A stretch of DNA of 64,000 nt. Source: Sepioteuthis lessoniana. Its lineage: Eukaryota > Mollusca > Cephalopoda > Myopsida > Loliginidae. Numbering within the stretch: position 1 is the first letter of the stretch; every line of letters starts with the position of its first letter. The notes under the pieces are model-generated. The model did no database searches and was not told the origin of the DNA. It worked only from the letters and a program-made list of their open reading frames with translations. Below are positions 23,288-35,240 of this stretch, piece by piece. A program made the translations under genes and the position numbers. The DNA lies in assembly GCA_963585895.1 (NCBI GenBank), contig OY757904.1:64993461-65057460 (forward strand). The letters are read 5' to 3'.

Positions 23288-23545
23288 AACTCCAATCGAG
23301 GGAGAGGAATTATTTCTAATGACTAGATTCGAGGTTTTAAAACTTATTATAAATATATAACGAGTTTTATTTTTTTATTAGGATCAGTGGGGAGTATGTT
23401 TTTGTGAATCAATGTTTTCAAGATTTTTTCATCGGATTTGTAATTGTAGTGCATTTGGTTACGATAAAAAAGTTTGATATATGTTTGTTGGCTGGATGGA
23501 GTAGTACACTGTTCATTTTGTTGGTTAACATTTTTGATCATACGT

Positions 23546-24031
23546 TTAAATTTGTTCATCAACAATATAGTTAGGAAACCCATTGTTGATGAGAGCCTGT
23601 TTTATGTTTTCTACCTCTTTATAAAATATTGTTTTGGAGGAGGAGATTAGTTTGGCACGGGATATTAGATTATGAATAATTGCTTTTTTATATCTGAAGG
23701 GGCATTCACTTTTAAAGTGGAGGGTACAGGAGTTGTTACTAGAGGGTTTTTTGTAAGTGGAGGTAGTGAAGTTATTATTGTTGTTAGCATCAATAAGAAC
23801 ATCTAAAAAGGAAATTTTATTGTTTTTGTTTATTTCATGAGTAAAGTTAAGGACTGAATTGTTTTGGAAGGTGTCTTGTAGTATGTTGATTTCGTTAATA
23901 TTATTAGTAAGAATAAGGATGTCATCAACATATCTTAGGTATATTGGAGGTTTTTTTGTGCTATTAAAAATTCTATTTTCGAGATCGGACATGTAGAAAT
24001 TACTGAAAATTGGGCCTAGGACAGACCCCAT
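23546..24031 (-). pseudogene. Penelope-like reverse transcriptase fragment (left arm)
   Basis: A 161-codon open stretch. It opens with GSVLGPIFSNFYMSDLE, the block preceding the active site, then has the catalytic YVDDILIL at about residues 34-41 and the SFLDVLID block at about 74-81, which follows the active site in Penelope-like reverse transcriptases. It ends at a premature stop after NYIVDEQI because of one extra T relative to the right arm. In Penelope-like elements this enzyme copies the element RNA. The first half of the domain is missing. Confidence 0.8.
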
Positions 24032-24153
24032 AGATACGCCATCAGTCTGAACGTAAATATTTCCAAGATGGTCATAAAATGGAACTTCAGTAGTACATGT
24101 TAAGAGTAGTTTTCGAAGTATATTAGAGTTGATTTTAAGAGGAGGAAGAGATG

Positions 24154-24229
24154 GGTTATTATAATATTATTTATATTATTATAAATAAATTATATATTGA
24201 TATTATTATAAATAATATTTATAATAACC
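24154..24229. repeat. AT-rich centre of the Penelope palindrome
   Basis: A 76-base AT-only core between GGTT and AACC that is itself imperfectly self-complementary, with virtually no unpaired spacer. It would fold into a cruciform or hairpin over the whole 3 kb structure. Confidence 0.85.
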
Positions 24230-25713
24230 CATCTCTTCCTCCTCTTAAAATCAACTCTAATATACTTCGAAAACTACTCTTAACATGTACTACTGAAGTT
24301 CCATTTTATGACCATCTTGGAAATATTTACGTTCAGACTGATGGCGTATCTATGGGGTCTGTCCTAGGCCCAATTTTCAGTAATTTCTACATGTCCGATC
24401 TCGAAAATAGAATTTTTAATAGCACAAAAAACCTCCAATATACCTAAGATATGTTGATGACATCCTTATTCTTACTAATAATATTAACGAAATCAACATA
24501 CTACAAGACACCTTCCAAAACAATTCAGTCCTTAACTTTACTCATGAAATAAACAAAAACAATAAAATTCCTTTTTAGATGTTCTTATTGATGCTAACAA
24601 CAATAATAACTTCACTACCTCCACTTACAAAAAACCCTCTAGTAACAACTCCTGTACCCTCCACTTTAAAAGTGAATGCCCCTTCAGATATAAAAAAGCA
24701 ATTATTCATAATCTAATATCCCGTGCCAAACTAATCTCCTCCTCCAAAACAATATTTTATAAAGAGGTAGAAAACATAAAACAGGCTCTCATCAACAATG
24801 GGTTTCCTAACTATATTGTTGATGAACAAATTAAACGTATGATCAAAAATGTTAACCAACAAAATGAACAGTGTACTACTCCATCCAGCCAACAAACATA
24901 TATCAAACTTTTTTATCGTAACCAAATGCACTACAATTACAAATCCGATGAAAAAATCTTGAAAACATTGATTCACAAAAACATACTCCCCACTGATCCT
25001 AATAAAAAAATAAAACTCGTTATATATTATAATAAGTTTAAAACCTCGAATCTAGTCATTAGAAATAATTCCTCTCCCTCGATTGGAGTTTTGCAAAAAA
25101 CCAACGTTATATATAAATTTAAATGTCCTTTAGGAGATTGTATCTCTGATAATAATAATATATATGTTGGTTTAACCTCAACTACCCTGTCGAGGAGACT
25201 GACAATGCACCTTTCAGACACAAGTTCAATAGCTCAGCATTTAAAAAAACATTCATGCCCAACGACACAGCTACGGGAAATTCTCACCGACAACACAACA
25301 ATATTAGAACATCAAAATAATAAACAAAAACTTCAGATTCTCGAAGCATTACATATCAGTAACCTACAGCCAACACTTAATAGAATTAATTTTCAAACCA
25401 GTGCTAATGTACTTAAATGTCTTTAGCTACTGGCACTAAATATAGAATCACATTCAAAAACAAACGCCACAACCTTCAACGGCAAAGACGCCCTTACACA
25501 GTTGTAATATGCTAAAACAAAAGTTACATCACTTTTGTAGTAGATCCTCCCCTGATGATGGCCCAAAGTCGGGCAGAAAGTACTAGGGATACATGCAACT
25601 ATGGACAATACATAAATCAATTCCCCCAGAATACAATAAAAGTAATACGGGAATTCGAACGGATCCAAAAGAAAATATGTAGACATAAAATGTCTATTAT
25701 GTTTAATGAAATT

Positions 25714-25716
<3 letters not shown>
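24193..25716 (+). mobile_element. Penelope-like element, right arm of the palindrome
   Basis: Mirror copy of the left arm with the same 5' truncation point. It encodes NPSLPPLKINSNILRKLL and DGVSMGSVLGPIFSNFYM in one frame to 24446, then the YVDD block in a shifted frame after a run of six A (seven in the left arm), then a second shift near 24570, and then an open frame to the stop at 25426. The 3' UTR runs to 25716, where a (TA)n tract replaces the last bases seen in the left arm. Confidence 0.85.
24839..25426 (+). pseudogene. Penelope-like C-terminal part with GIY-YIG endonuclease
   Basis: 195 open codons ending at the natural stop after SANVLKCL. The endonuclease lies at about residues 87-185: NVIYKFKC (89-96, GIY-equivalent), C96 and C101, IYVGLT (108-113, YIG-equivalent), R119, H134 and H138 of the zinc-binding motif, E169 in ILEALHI and N181 in TLNRI, all positions expected to be catalytic or structural. 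The domain itself looks unbroken, while the upstream reverse transcriptase is truncated and frameshifted, so the first ATG is only an internal codon. In this family the nuclease makes the nick that primes reverse transcription. Confidence 0.8.

Positions 25717-25771
<55 letters not shown>
25716..25771. repeat. (TA)n microsatellite flanking the Penelope-like right arm
   Basis: Pure TA repeat immediately after the element. The left arm is bounded by the same type of repeat. Confidence 0.95.
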
Positions 25772-25774
<3 letters not shown>

Positions 25775-25939
25775 TTGCCCAGGACATTCGAAATTGTTAA
25801 AAACAATGCGGAAAAAATTAACCATGTTTCTAAATAGACTAGAAGAATGCATATATAATGAGGCCGTGAATTAGGATAATAGAAAGTCGGAAAACCATGC
25901 TATGGAATGAAGCTGTAAACTTTATCTCGAGAGCTATGG

Positions 25940-26650
25940 AAAACTGGAGAATGGAAATCATAACTTCGGAATAAAAATCTATGGATGGTCCAAACAACAA
26001 ACTAAGGAAATTGCACTCTAGTTTAACAAAAAATTACTTAGAAATAGGAATCATAAGAAAGGAACTGACTTCCATTTAAAAACAGCTAAAAATACAAGCA
26101 TAAGAATAATCGATTTCAAACCAAATATTGATGCAATGCAATATAGCAAACAACGGTAATGCGATGACAGAGAAGAAACAGTTAATCACGAAATAGGAGA
26201 ATGCAGCAATCTCACACAAACGTAGGTGCCGCTGTGTAGAAACATAGCAAAAGTTTGACCATCCTCACAAATCCCATGTGCACAAACCAGAATATATCAT
26301 AGAGAATAATACGCATAAAAAATCTGTCTTCGTGATACAAACGAATCACCCAATCAGGCCAAGAATGCCAGACCGAGAGTCAATTCACAAAACAAAAGGA
26401 ATTAGTCTGAGTGAAAATGAAGGAAGTCGAAAAGCTGGAAGAACATCCAGGTGTTTCCAGAATTCTAAAAAAGTTACGGGTCATGAAGGTGTAGGAGATA
26501 CCAATCGTTGTTAGAGCTGTTGAGACAGTCCAAAAAGGCCTGGGAAAGAGAGATTGGAAGTTGGAGACAAAATTATTGAGACCCTCCAGACTACATCAGA
26601 ACTAGAAGCGGCGTAAATATGTAGATGAATTTTGGAGAACGGAGAAAACG
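25940..26650 (+). mobile_element. CCHC/REL-type LINE, decayed C-terminal fragment
   Basis: Plus-strand pieces: CDDREETVNHEIGECSNLTQ near 26160-26220 (knuckle with the first C lost), MHKPEYIIENNTHKKSVFVI and QTNHPIRPRMPD in 26278-26370 (the region before and at the PD motif), and IETLQTTSELEAA near 26575. Stops and frame changes throughout. Same family as 20895-21630. Confidence 0.6.
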
Positions 26651-26734
26651 TTTAGTCATCAAGATTCCTGGGAAAATCCACCAGGTAGAAATAGCGTGAA
26701 AAAGCTGCAAGTCGCAAAATAAAAATATTAAAAC

Positions 26735-28611
26735 TAACTACAGAGTCACATGGGAAACGTTAGCGGTTAGAGAAAATCGTGCACACGTGAAAACTGCCTC
26801 CAAAAGCTATAGGAAGAACCCAACAAACACAAATGCCCTAAAAGTAAAAAAGGCACAAAATCAATTCGCAGGCATATATCTAAAAGAACAGACAGAATAC
26901 ATACAAAATCAGGTAGATAAGATTAGAGACTCAGTGGAAGATAGGAAATCTAGGATAACCTGGCAAACAATAAACGAAGTGAGTAGAAGGAAGGGCACAA
27001 CCAAAGGAAAATTGAAAGCTGCAAATCAACAAGAAAATAAAAGCGTGGAAACAGCATTTCGAAAATTTTCTAGGAAACCCACCGAAATTTACCCATGAAC
27101 CAATCACCATAATTATATGTAAGCAATTGGACATTAAAATGGGACCGTTTACTCAAGAAGAACTCGACTCCATTCTTAGAAAAACTCAAAATAGGAAAGC
27201 TGCAATGCTTGACGAGATTCCCCCTGAAATATGGAAGAAGAGACAATTCGACGACATCCTGCTCCGACACTGCAACGCAGTCTATAATCAAAATCCGATA
27301 CACAGATGAATGAAGGGATTCATCCTCCCCTTCCCAAAAAGGGTGACCTATGATTAGCCAAGAACTGCCGAGGTATAACACTTAAATCCATAGCAGCAAA
27401 AATTGACTATGCCCTACTACGAAGCCGCATAGAACCCAGTATCGACAACATCCCTAGGAAAACCAAAATGGCTTCCGAAGAAATAGGTCCACGACTTCAC
27501 AAATATTGACAATCCGTATAATCTTTGAAGGCGTACGGGCAAAAAACCTACTGGCAACATTACTATTTGTCGACTTTACCAAGGCCTTCGATTCCATTCA
27601 CCGGGGGAAGCTGGAACAAATCCTACTAGCATAAGGCATACCAAAAGAGACCGTTACAGCAATAACGATTCTCTATAGAAACACCGAAGTGAAAGTACGT
27701 TCAACAGATGGAGACACAAAATACTTCAACATTGTAGCAGGAGTACGACAAAGGGACATGCTAGCCCCATACCTCTTTATCATCTGTCTAGACTACGTGA
27801 TTAGAACATCGATTGATAAAATCAGAGAAAACGGCCTCGATCTGACAAAGAAAAGAAGCACAAGGTACCCCGCAAAAACAATTACCGACGTTTACTACGC
27901 CGATGACAGCGATACTGGCAAATACACCCCACCAAGCCGAAACACTACTGCATAGTTTGGAACGAGCCGCCGCAGGCATTGGCCTCCATGTCAATGCACA
28001 CAAAACTGAATGTATGTGCTTTAATCAAACAGGCGACATTTCCACACTAGACGGGACCTCTCTGAAACTGGTGGAAAAATTCCCCTACCTAAGAAGCAGT
28101 GTCTCATCAACTGAAAAAGACATCGACACGTGGCTAACGAAGGCATGGACAGCTTTCGATAAGCTATCGATCATATGTAAATCAGCCCTAACCAGGCAGT
28201 GGTCTTGTCGATACTGCTGTATGGACGCACTACATGGACGCGAACAAAACGGCTGGAGAAGAAGCTAGATGGCAATTACACAAGAATGCTGCGAGCAATA
28301 TTGAACAAATCCAGGTGGCAATACCCCACAAGGCACCAACTATACGACCACCTGCCTCCCATCACGAAGACTATCCAAGTTAGACGAACCAGACATGCAG
28401 GACACTGCTGGAGAACAGGGACGAGCTCATAAGTGATGTACTCCTATGGATCCCCACATATGGCCGGGCATAAGCAGGACGACCAGCTTGAACATACATT
28501 CAGCAGCTATATGAGGATACGGGATGTAGCTATGAAGACCAGCCAGAGGCGATGAACGATAGAGGCCCTCTCTCGCGGGCGACACGACATGATGATGATG
28601 ATGATGATGAA
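26735..28611 (+). mobile_element. RTE-like LINE copy 3: linker, reverse transcriptase and 3' end
   Basis: 5'-truncated copy ending in (ATG)n at 28590-28611, the natural 3' tail type of this family. It has linker sequence (26787-27098), the early RT block LDSILRKTQNRKAA (27160-27205), FVDFTKAFDSIHRGKLEQIL near 27570-27625, then a stop, GVRQRDMLAPYLF (QGD changed to QRD), DVYYADDSDTG (catalytic YADD) at about 27890-27915, a frameshift, and the C-terminal RRTRHAGHCWR block near 28380. At least four frame disruptions; inactive. Confidence 0.85.
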
Positions 28612-28675
28612 ATTGAAAATTTAATTATCTGAATTTTTTCCGTTAACAAATATTATATTACGATTATTTAGATAA

Positions 28676-28875
28676 TTGGTTTTGGTTTCTTTGTTTAATG
28701 ACATCACAACTGTCAGAATTTTTCATATAAAAAATCCACCTTATTAGAACGAAAATAATGATACTCTTTAACCTATCATACTTTTCTCCGTGGTATACGT
28801 CCTAAATAGCATAACTGAAATTCGAACTTAATTACATTGATGTCACAGTCTTGCATGTTAGTCACTTCACAATAG
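28676..28875 (-). mobile_element. SINE family B, diverged
   Basis: Complement of the B tail (TTGGTTTCTTTGTTTAATGAC) followed by degraded central block and head (GAAATTCGAACTTAA). Considerable divergence suggests an old copy. Confidence 0.6.
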
Positions 28876-29640
28876 GGATTTTCTCTAATAAAAATGTACT
28901 TTAAAAGTTTTTCTTTGGTTAGAGTTTGCGAGACAGCCAAAATATAATTGATTTTTTGTAGATATTGATTTTTACTGAGTATTCGCATAAATCATTAGAA
29001 GACTCGTGATGTCAGTCTAAAAATTTCGTTAATAACACCTATTTTCTTTAGGAAATAAACAAACAAATGAATTCAATTATATACTACAGCACATTAGCGC
29101 CATTGTTCGTTCTTTTCGTAAATGCCAAAGTCGCAAACGTGGTTAATCTTATCAATAAAGTATAAAACCCAGTTGGTGAAGTTATCATGGATTTTCTTCT
29201 GGGGAAAGTTAAATGATAAAATTACTTTAATTCGAACTCCAACATTCTTTGTTTTGTTCAACTTGTTACATGGAAAATGACTAAAATACAAATCAGTTTA
29301 ACTTTTATGGAAGTTGGTTTCTGATTCCCTAAAACAAATTTTCGATTATTCTAAAGAATAAAAAAAAAATATGTTTCATCATTAGTCATATTTCTGTTAT
29401 TTTATCTTTAAAATGACATTATTACACAGAAGATTTAATGATGTTGCTCATTGTATTTGGATACAGGAAGACGAGTCTAACTTAAAATAGATGAAAACAT
29501 GAACGCTCTTGGCGCTCAATATCTAGTCTTGTTAAGGATTTGCGCAAAAACTATCAAATAACTAAAAGATATTAAAACATCCTTTTGTTACGTTATTGAA
29601 TTTTACATTTTCTTAATGAATTCCAGATTTTGAATTATTT
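28876..29640. other. Anonymous AT-rich stretch
   Basis: No supported feature. Confidence 0.45.
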
Positions 29641-29642
29641 AT

Positions 29643-29905
29643 TTGCCCGAATCCATTGCCAAAAGTAGATTGTGACACAAGGTTAATTTTTTATGCTTTT
29701 TTGAATTATGAGTTTTCCTTCTCGTTGACTGGTTAATTTACCAGGTATAAAGGACTCAGTCTGTTACACTATTTACTCAGAAATTAAGGGAAAATAGGCG
29801 GATATATGCCTTTCCGAAATGTCTTACAGTAAATTGAAACGCAAAATGTCTTGACTTTGATTTTAACTCTGGTCAACAATTTCATTTCGTAAGACGGTGT
29901 TTGAT
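29643..29905 (-). mobile_element. SINE family A, old diverged copy
   Basis: Retains in order the complements of the 3' end (TGACACAAGGTTAATTTTTTA), of GAGTTTTCCTTCTCGTTGAC, of the central block (TATGCCTTTCCGAAATGTCT) and part of the head. Confidence 0.6.
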
Positions 29906-30565
29906 GTATCTGTATAATTTTAATCAATATAATTTTGAGAATTTATTTTCCGATATGAGCCAATTGTGGTTTGGTAAGTATTAAATCGTTAAGAAACAAG
30001 AGAGAATTTCTAAATTTCATGAGGAGTGAACAACTTTCATTCAAATTGTACTGAGATGAAAATCAAATGTCTGAATGGGAGAAAGGAAATTATAAAACTA
30101 TTGCGGATCTTACTACTTACTACCAAACTAGACAGTTGCCTCACTTGATATAACGACAACCGTGTTTAACAGAACTTAATTATATATCTTGTGTCTTCTC
30201 TCTCTCTACCCCACTCTTTCTCTGTTCAGATTAAATGAACATTATATAAATGAATCCAAGTCAGGTAACTCTTTTATTTTTCATACGTAGCTACATTTAT
30301 ATGAATCTTAATGAAACTTTATGTACATTCATTAGTCCTAAGAAATCATGTGAGACATTATTTCGCATTGTCAGTACGTCGTATAGTATACTGACAATGA
30401 TCGTTGCAGATGTGTTGTTCGGAAGAAAATAAGCTGCATCTGAATTCGATTTCCATTGAGTTACCCGTACATCTGACTGTGAAGTTAGCTTAGTAAAATA
30501 GTTAGTATAAACAAACGGTTAGGTTATGTTATTACGAGGGATTGAAGGAATTAATCGATTAGATC
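29906..30565. other. Anonymous AT-rich stretch
   Basis: No supported feature. Confidence 0.4.
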
Positions 30566-30642
30566 CTATTTACCAACTCTTCCGCTCTGGCCGGATATGA
30601 CACAAGGTTAATTTTTAAGCAGAGATGAACAGGTTTGAATTC
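30566..30642 (-). mobile_element. SINE family A, 5'-truncated fragment
   Basis: Only the 3' 75 bases remain (complement of GGATATGACACAAGGTTAAT and AACAGGTTTGAATTCAGA). Confidence 0.7.
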
Positions 30643-30894
30643 AGAATTAATCAATTAGATAGAGGTAACATTTGAAAAATTTAAACGAAGCCCAACTTCA
30701 GCGTATTTATCCTAATTGAAAACAAAATATCAGTTTTACATACTTTTAACTATAAATCTTACTCCCCTAACCGATCACCTAATCCCAGGCAAATAACTCG
30801 AGATAATATGATTTATCAAAAAGAATTCTCATCTAGAAGAGTTTGGCGTTTTAGAGTAAAAATAAAAGAAAGCAAAAATAAAGGCAAATACTCG

Positions 30895-31146
30895 TATCTT
30901 TCAAGAGAGATGAAAATGCTGTGGGACATGAAGGTGGCGAGAGGATACCATTTGTTGTTGGTAACATAGTAATAATCATCAAAGTTGTCTAGAAAAGTGA
31001 AATCTGAAGTTCAAAGATGGAACCAAGAACATTCAGACCACACCACAATCAGCTAGAATACATAGAAATGTCCTGGAGACCTGAGAAGATTTACTGTTAC
31101 TCAGATGTCAGTGAAAAACCTCTTGGTAGAATTGATACGCAAAAGG
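30895..31146 (+). mobile_element. CCHC/REL-type LINE, extreme 3' fragment
   Basis: Plus-strand pieces FKREMKMLWDMKVA, CPGDLRRFTVTQMSVKN match the last part of the family (compare the end at 20938-20960 and 16325-16360). The frame runs into a (GAA)n tract, which appears to be the 3' tail. Confidence 0.5.
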
Positions 31147-31218
31147 TATAAAGAAGAAGAAGAAGAAGAAGAAGAAGAAGAAGAAGAAGAAGAAGAAGAA
31201 GAAGAAGAAGAAGAAGAA
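31147..31218. repeat. (GAA)n microsatellite, candidate LINE tail
   Basis: AAG/GAA repeat directly after the LINE fragment. The poly-glutamate open frame across it (31105-31344) is an artefact. Confidence 0.9.
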
Positions 31219-31638
31219 ACGTTTCATTATTCTCAAAGTAGCAACCTTGCAATTGGTCTCTTGTTATTAGATCTAGTAAGAGCTAATCTACAAAAACCTC
31301 CGGCATTTTTCTCAATATACTTTCACAGTATAATGTTGGCATAGTCTAGATAATACGTATTACAATTCGTTGTTATATAATTTTTCCTTCATATAATACT
31401 GTGATGATTTAAAGCTTACCAAATATTATGATCATGATTTGATGTCAGACGACGTAGGTCATGAGCAGTCATTTTTCTGGCTTTGTCTTTCAAATGATAA
31501 TTTGCAGACCTGTTACTTGCATGTACGAACACAACATATCTACTTTTAATTACCATTGCAAAGTTTGGTTTTCACATGTTTTCTTTCTTGGCTTTTTGAA
31601 CAGTTTCTTACTTTTCATCAATACAAAATGTTCACTAA

Positions 31639-31682
<44 letters not shown>

Positions 31683-33589
31683 GCATAGATTTTGTGTTTA
31701 TATGCGCTTTAATATAATATATATTTACGAATATTATCGGCTGTATATAAATACTTGATGAAAACCTCTAAATATATAGATATCTTTCTTCTTACGTACT
31801 CATCGCAATATCATTGATGCCTCTTATTGGCGTCATGCATGCGTAGTAAAATGGAAGTTTGCTGTTTTAATTTGATAAATTCATAATATTTTCTTAAATT
31901 ATTATTTGGTGGATACGGGAGAAAGACACCTACTGACAGACATCAGAATCAAACCTGTAGACTTCAATTTTTTGTTATATTTTTTCTTCAAGATCACGCT
32001 CATTTAAACATAATAAACTACAATAAATTGCAGCATACCTGTCCTCCTAGCATATAAGTTGACTTTAAGATGTTTAGCAATCAATTCTTGATTAGATCTA
32101 TTCCAGCTATGTAGGTTGCCTCCTAAACATGCATTAAACTTGTGTGACGTTCCCGTTAGTTTTTCACAATCAGTGGATCATCCGGAAAATCATACAAGAC
32201 TACAGCATGTTTAGGATGCAAACTTTATAGAAAGTAGAGATCTAATCCAGAATTGTGTGCAAAGTTTCTTAACGTCAACTTATATGCTTCATTTCATTAT
32301 TTTTATAATGTTTATTACTTGAATAATATCATTAATTTGTTGGATAGTTTTATCTTAAATCAATCCCAGGGTTGATTTCTTCAATATGTTCACCAAACAC
32401 GTGTTTAAGTTGGAAATATGTGTGGCATTCTGCCAAAGATTCAGTAATTTGTGTCAAATTGTTAGAAGTACTGTGCCTATGATTTATTACGCAAAGGTAA
32501 AGGTTTGATATTTATACCTACCGTATAAGTCTACCTTTAGTTTTGTCGAGATTTCTTCAGACTTAACAAGAAAATTTTACTCCGCAATTTATCTAAGTAC
32601 TATAAACTTTAGAATTTCTGTAGATGGTTCCTTTTACTGGGCATTAGAGTTAAATCACACGAATGCTAAACATGGAAGAAATAAATGATTTAAAGTGATA
32701 TTTGCACGGAAACCACGTTGAAATACACCGGACGACTTAATCCCGTTAAGGGGATTTCAGCTACAAAAAGATTGATTTTATGTAACTATTTTCATTTAAG
32801 GTCATAAGCGTTATTTTCTTTTCAACTTATACTTAAATATAAAAAATGAACTTCATTCTGTTGAACTTTCTCTTATGAAATTCGTTAAATAGAAAACCTT
32901 TGTAGTATGTGGGGGTTTTACCAAAAAATTACCTTTGCGGTGATGGTTGCTGTGTGGTAGGATACTGAAGAAAGTTGTTTAAGACAAAGCCAAGATGAAG
33001 AGATGACGACGATTTCACATTAGGAATAGAAAACATTCAGACATGATGTCAGAGAAAATTACCTCTCGCTTTATTATCGATCTTGCTAACTCTCTCATGA
33101 TAGGTCTCTAAAATAGAGAAACGTCAAGTGGTATTTTCGATATCATGAATGAGAGACCTCTTGTTTGCTAAAATGTAAGCCACCCCAAATGTGTAAAGTA
33201 ACTAACCCCGAAATTAATATTACTAAATTACTGTATCTTTCGAAAATCCCCAAATCTCGGACGTGATCATTTCTTTCCCTTACAGCCAGAGTTCCTGTGA
33301 TTGATCCTGGGTTTTTATCACTCAGACAGGCACCAAATTTACTGTTGATAGGAGGCACCTACCACATTAGATTGATATGTTTTTTCTAAAATTGAACTTA
33401 CAGTTTTTGTCCTAACTCTAGAGATATTTAGCGAAACATATTAGAAATACTAGTCTGTGTGTTTTACAAAATATAAGAGGCCTTCGCAAAAAAGTGAACA
33501 TGCATTGGGATAAATTATAGCTGATAAAACGGTGGAACATTGTGAACTGGAGATATGAAACATTCATCAAATCTGTTGAAACAGGTAGA
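31219..33589. other. Anonymous AT-rich stretch
   Basis: Contains a (TC)n(TA)n tract at 31640-31683. No gene or known repeat recognised. Confidence 0.5.
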
Positions 33590-33785
33590 ATCGCCGTAGC
33601 ATATTAGCTAACGATATCCCCGTTAGCGCGTTCGAACTCAAGTCATATGCAATGTTCACTTTTGAACTAATATACTTGGGAAAGTTATGCGTTAAATAGT
33701 ACCACTGATGTTTTTCTGCAAGGGTTACTTTTACTTTTATTAACCCTCGAAGAGTGATATGCTTTTAAAAAAGAAAAAGAATCAA
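33590..33785 (+). mobile_element. SINE family B, diverged
   Basis: Head remnant with B-box-like GCGTTCGAACTCAAG, central TTGGGAAAGTTATGCGTTAA and AATAGTACCACTGATG, and a decayed tail (GATATGCTTTTAAAAAAGAA). Confidence 0.6.
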
Positions 33786-35240
33786 ACGTGCCGAGATAGA
33801 AACGCAAATAACATTTACAGAAACATTAAACATCTTACGTTCCTTTTCTGTGACATGAAAACACGTATTTGAAAAATTAATCCAATATATTACTGAGGCA
33901 GGAAGGAATTTAGTGATTCTTATTGCAGATATGACCATTACAATAATAATTTCTAGATGGGTAAATTCAACTAGCCAATGTGCATTTCTCTTTCTATTTG
34001 TTTTACCATATCAAAGAACTAACTTATTTCTTTCTTTTTCTCTCATTCCTTTTTTGAACTGGACAAATATTCACATATATATTAAGTTCCTTTTTTTTGC
34101 ATTCTTGTAAATAATTAGTCTCATTCTAATCAAACAGTTGTTTCACTTTTCTCCATGCATTCTCAGACGAGACAGTCATTTTCAGCTCTTTATCTTGTTC
34201 AACATTTTGTTTACAAATGGTCTTGTTATATCAAATTCCAAAAATCAAAAGTAAGACATAATCATATATCTACGTGGTTAAAATATTTATGTTTGTAGAT
34301 TCCATCTTTTAAAAGAGTCCACTTTTTTTAAACATAATTCCTAGAGGTATAATTCCTTAAGCATTAAAGATTCGTTCTTTTTACTTTTTCTTATATTATA
34401 CTAAAAGAGCTCGACCAGTATATAAACTAATGTCAAAGTATATTGCATTGTTATTTGTAATTTTTACATGCACCAAGTGTTATTATTGTCGATGTGTAAT
34501 CATATTATACGCTTCAATAATGTACTCTTTAGACTCACATTATAAATAAAGTGACTGACTGTTTTAATAGCAGTGATACTTGCAGCGTTTAGTTTTTTCC
34601 ATTCGAAACTTCGGAATAAACAACATTTTTGGTTTCGTGACTGGCTGAAGATGACAGTTTTCATAAATTTTCAATGACCAACATAAACAGATAATTTTTA
34701 ATAATTAGGAATTCCCAGCTTCAGTCCAACTACTTTTAATGATGTTTTTACGGTTATTCCAAAGCTGAGTTACAAGAAACTTGATGTTTTTAAAATCAGA
34801 TCACTAATCAGTTTATCCTCGATGTATACCAGGGATGTAGCTGTCTTTCTTCCTCATTTTTCTGACATGATTGTAACTTGATAAAGAGATTCTGACATGA
34901 TTGTAACATGATAAAGAGATTCATACACTTTATACTTGTACCATTGCAATATTTTAGAGGATTAAAGCTAGATAGTAGACTGATCTGTGTCACATTTATC
35001 AATATCAGATTTTCAAGAAAAGATTATCTCTGTAACTTAGAGTTAGATTAACCATGTGGGTAATGTATTTTACAAATATTGATCATACAGAACAATTCAT
35101 ATATCAAAATACTCATGGGAAGAGGCTGTATAAAAACATATATCTACTTGCTGGGTTTTATTACTGAAGAAAAGAATACATAGAAGAATCATATTCATTT
35201 ATACTATCATTGTTGTCTACTTTTCTTTATATTTATCTGT
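33786..35240. other. Anonymous AT-rich stretch with a 30-base tandem repeat
   Basis: Only a two-unit tandem repeat stands out: 34861-34890 and 34891-34920 differ at one base. Confidence 0.5.

Larger units (their letters stand above)
22633..24190 (-). mobile_element. Penelope-like element, left arm of a head-to-head palindrome
   Basis: A 5'-truncated Penelope-like element in minus orientation: 3' half of the reverse transcriptase, a linker, a GIY-YIG endonuclease and a 3' UTR ending at the (TA)n tract. It is almost identical to the plus-strand copy starting at about 24193. Bases 22661 and 25716 pair at the outer ends and 24151 and 24232 near the centre. Its outer end is about 28 bases longer than that of the right arm. 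Several single-base insertions break its reading frame. Confidence 0.85.

Noticed and set aside
23109-23360. Plus-strand frames in the left Penelope arm, and their mirror at 25027-25221
   Set aside because: Antisense shadows of the GIY-YIG region; present in both arms only because of the palindrome.
31105-31344. Frame with a long poly-glutamate run
   Set aside because: Translation of a (GAA)n microsatellite.
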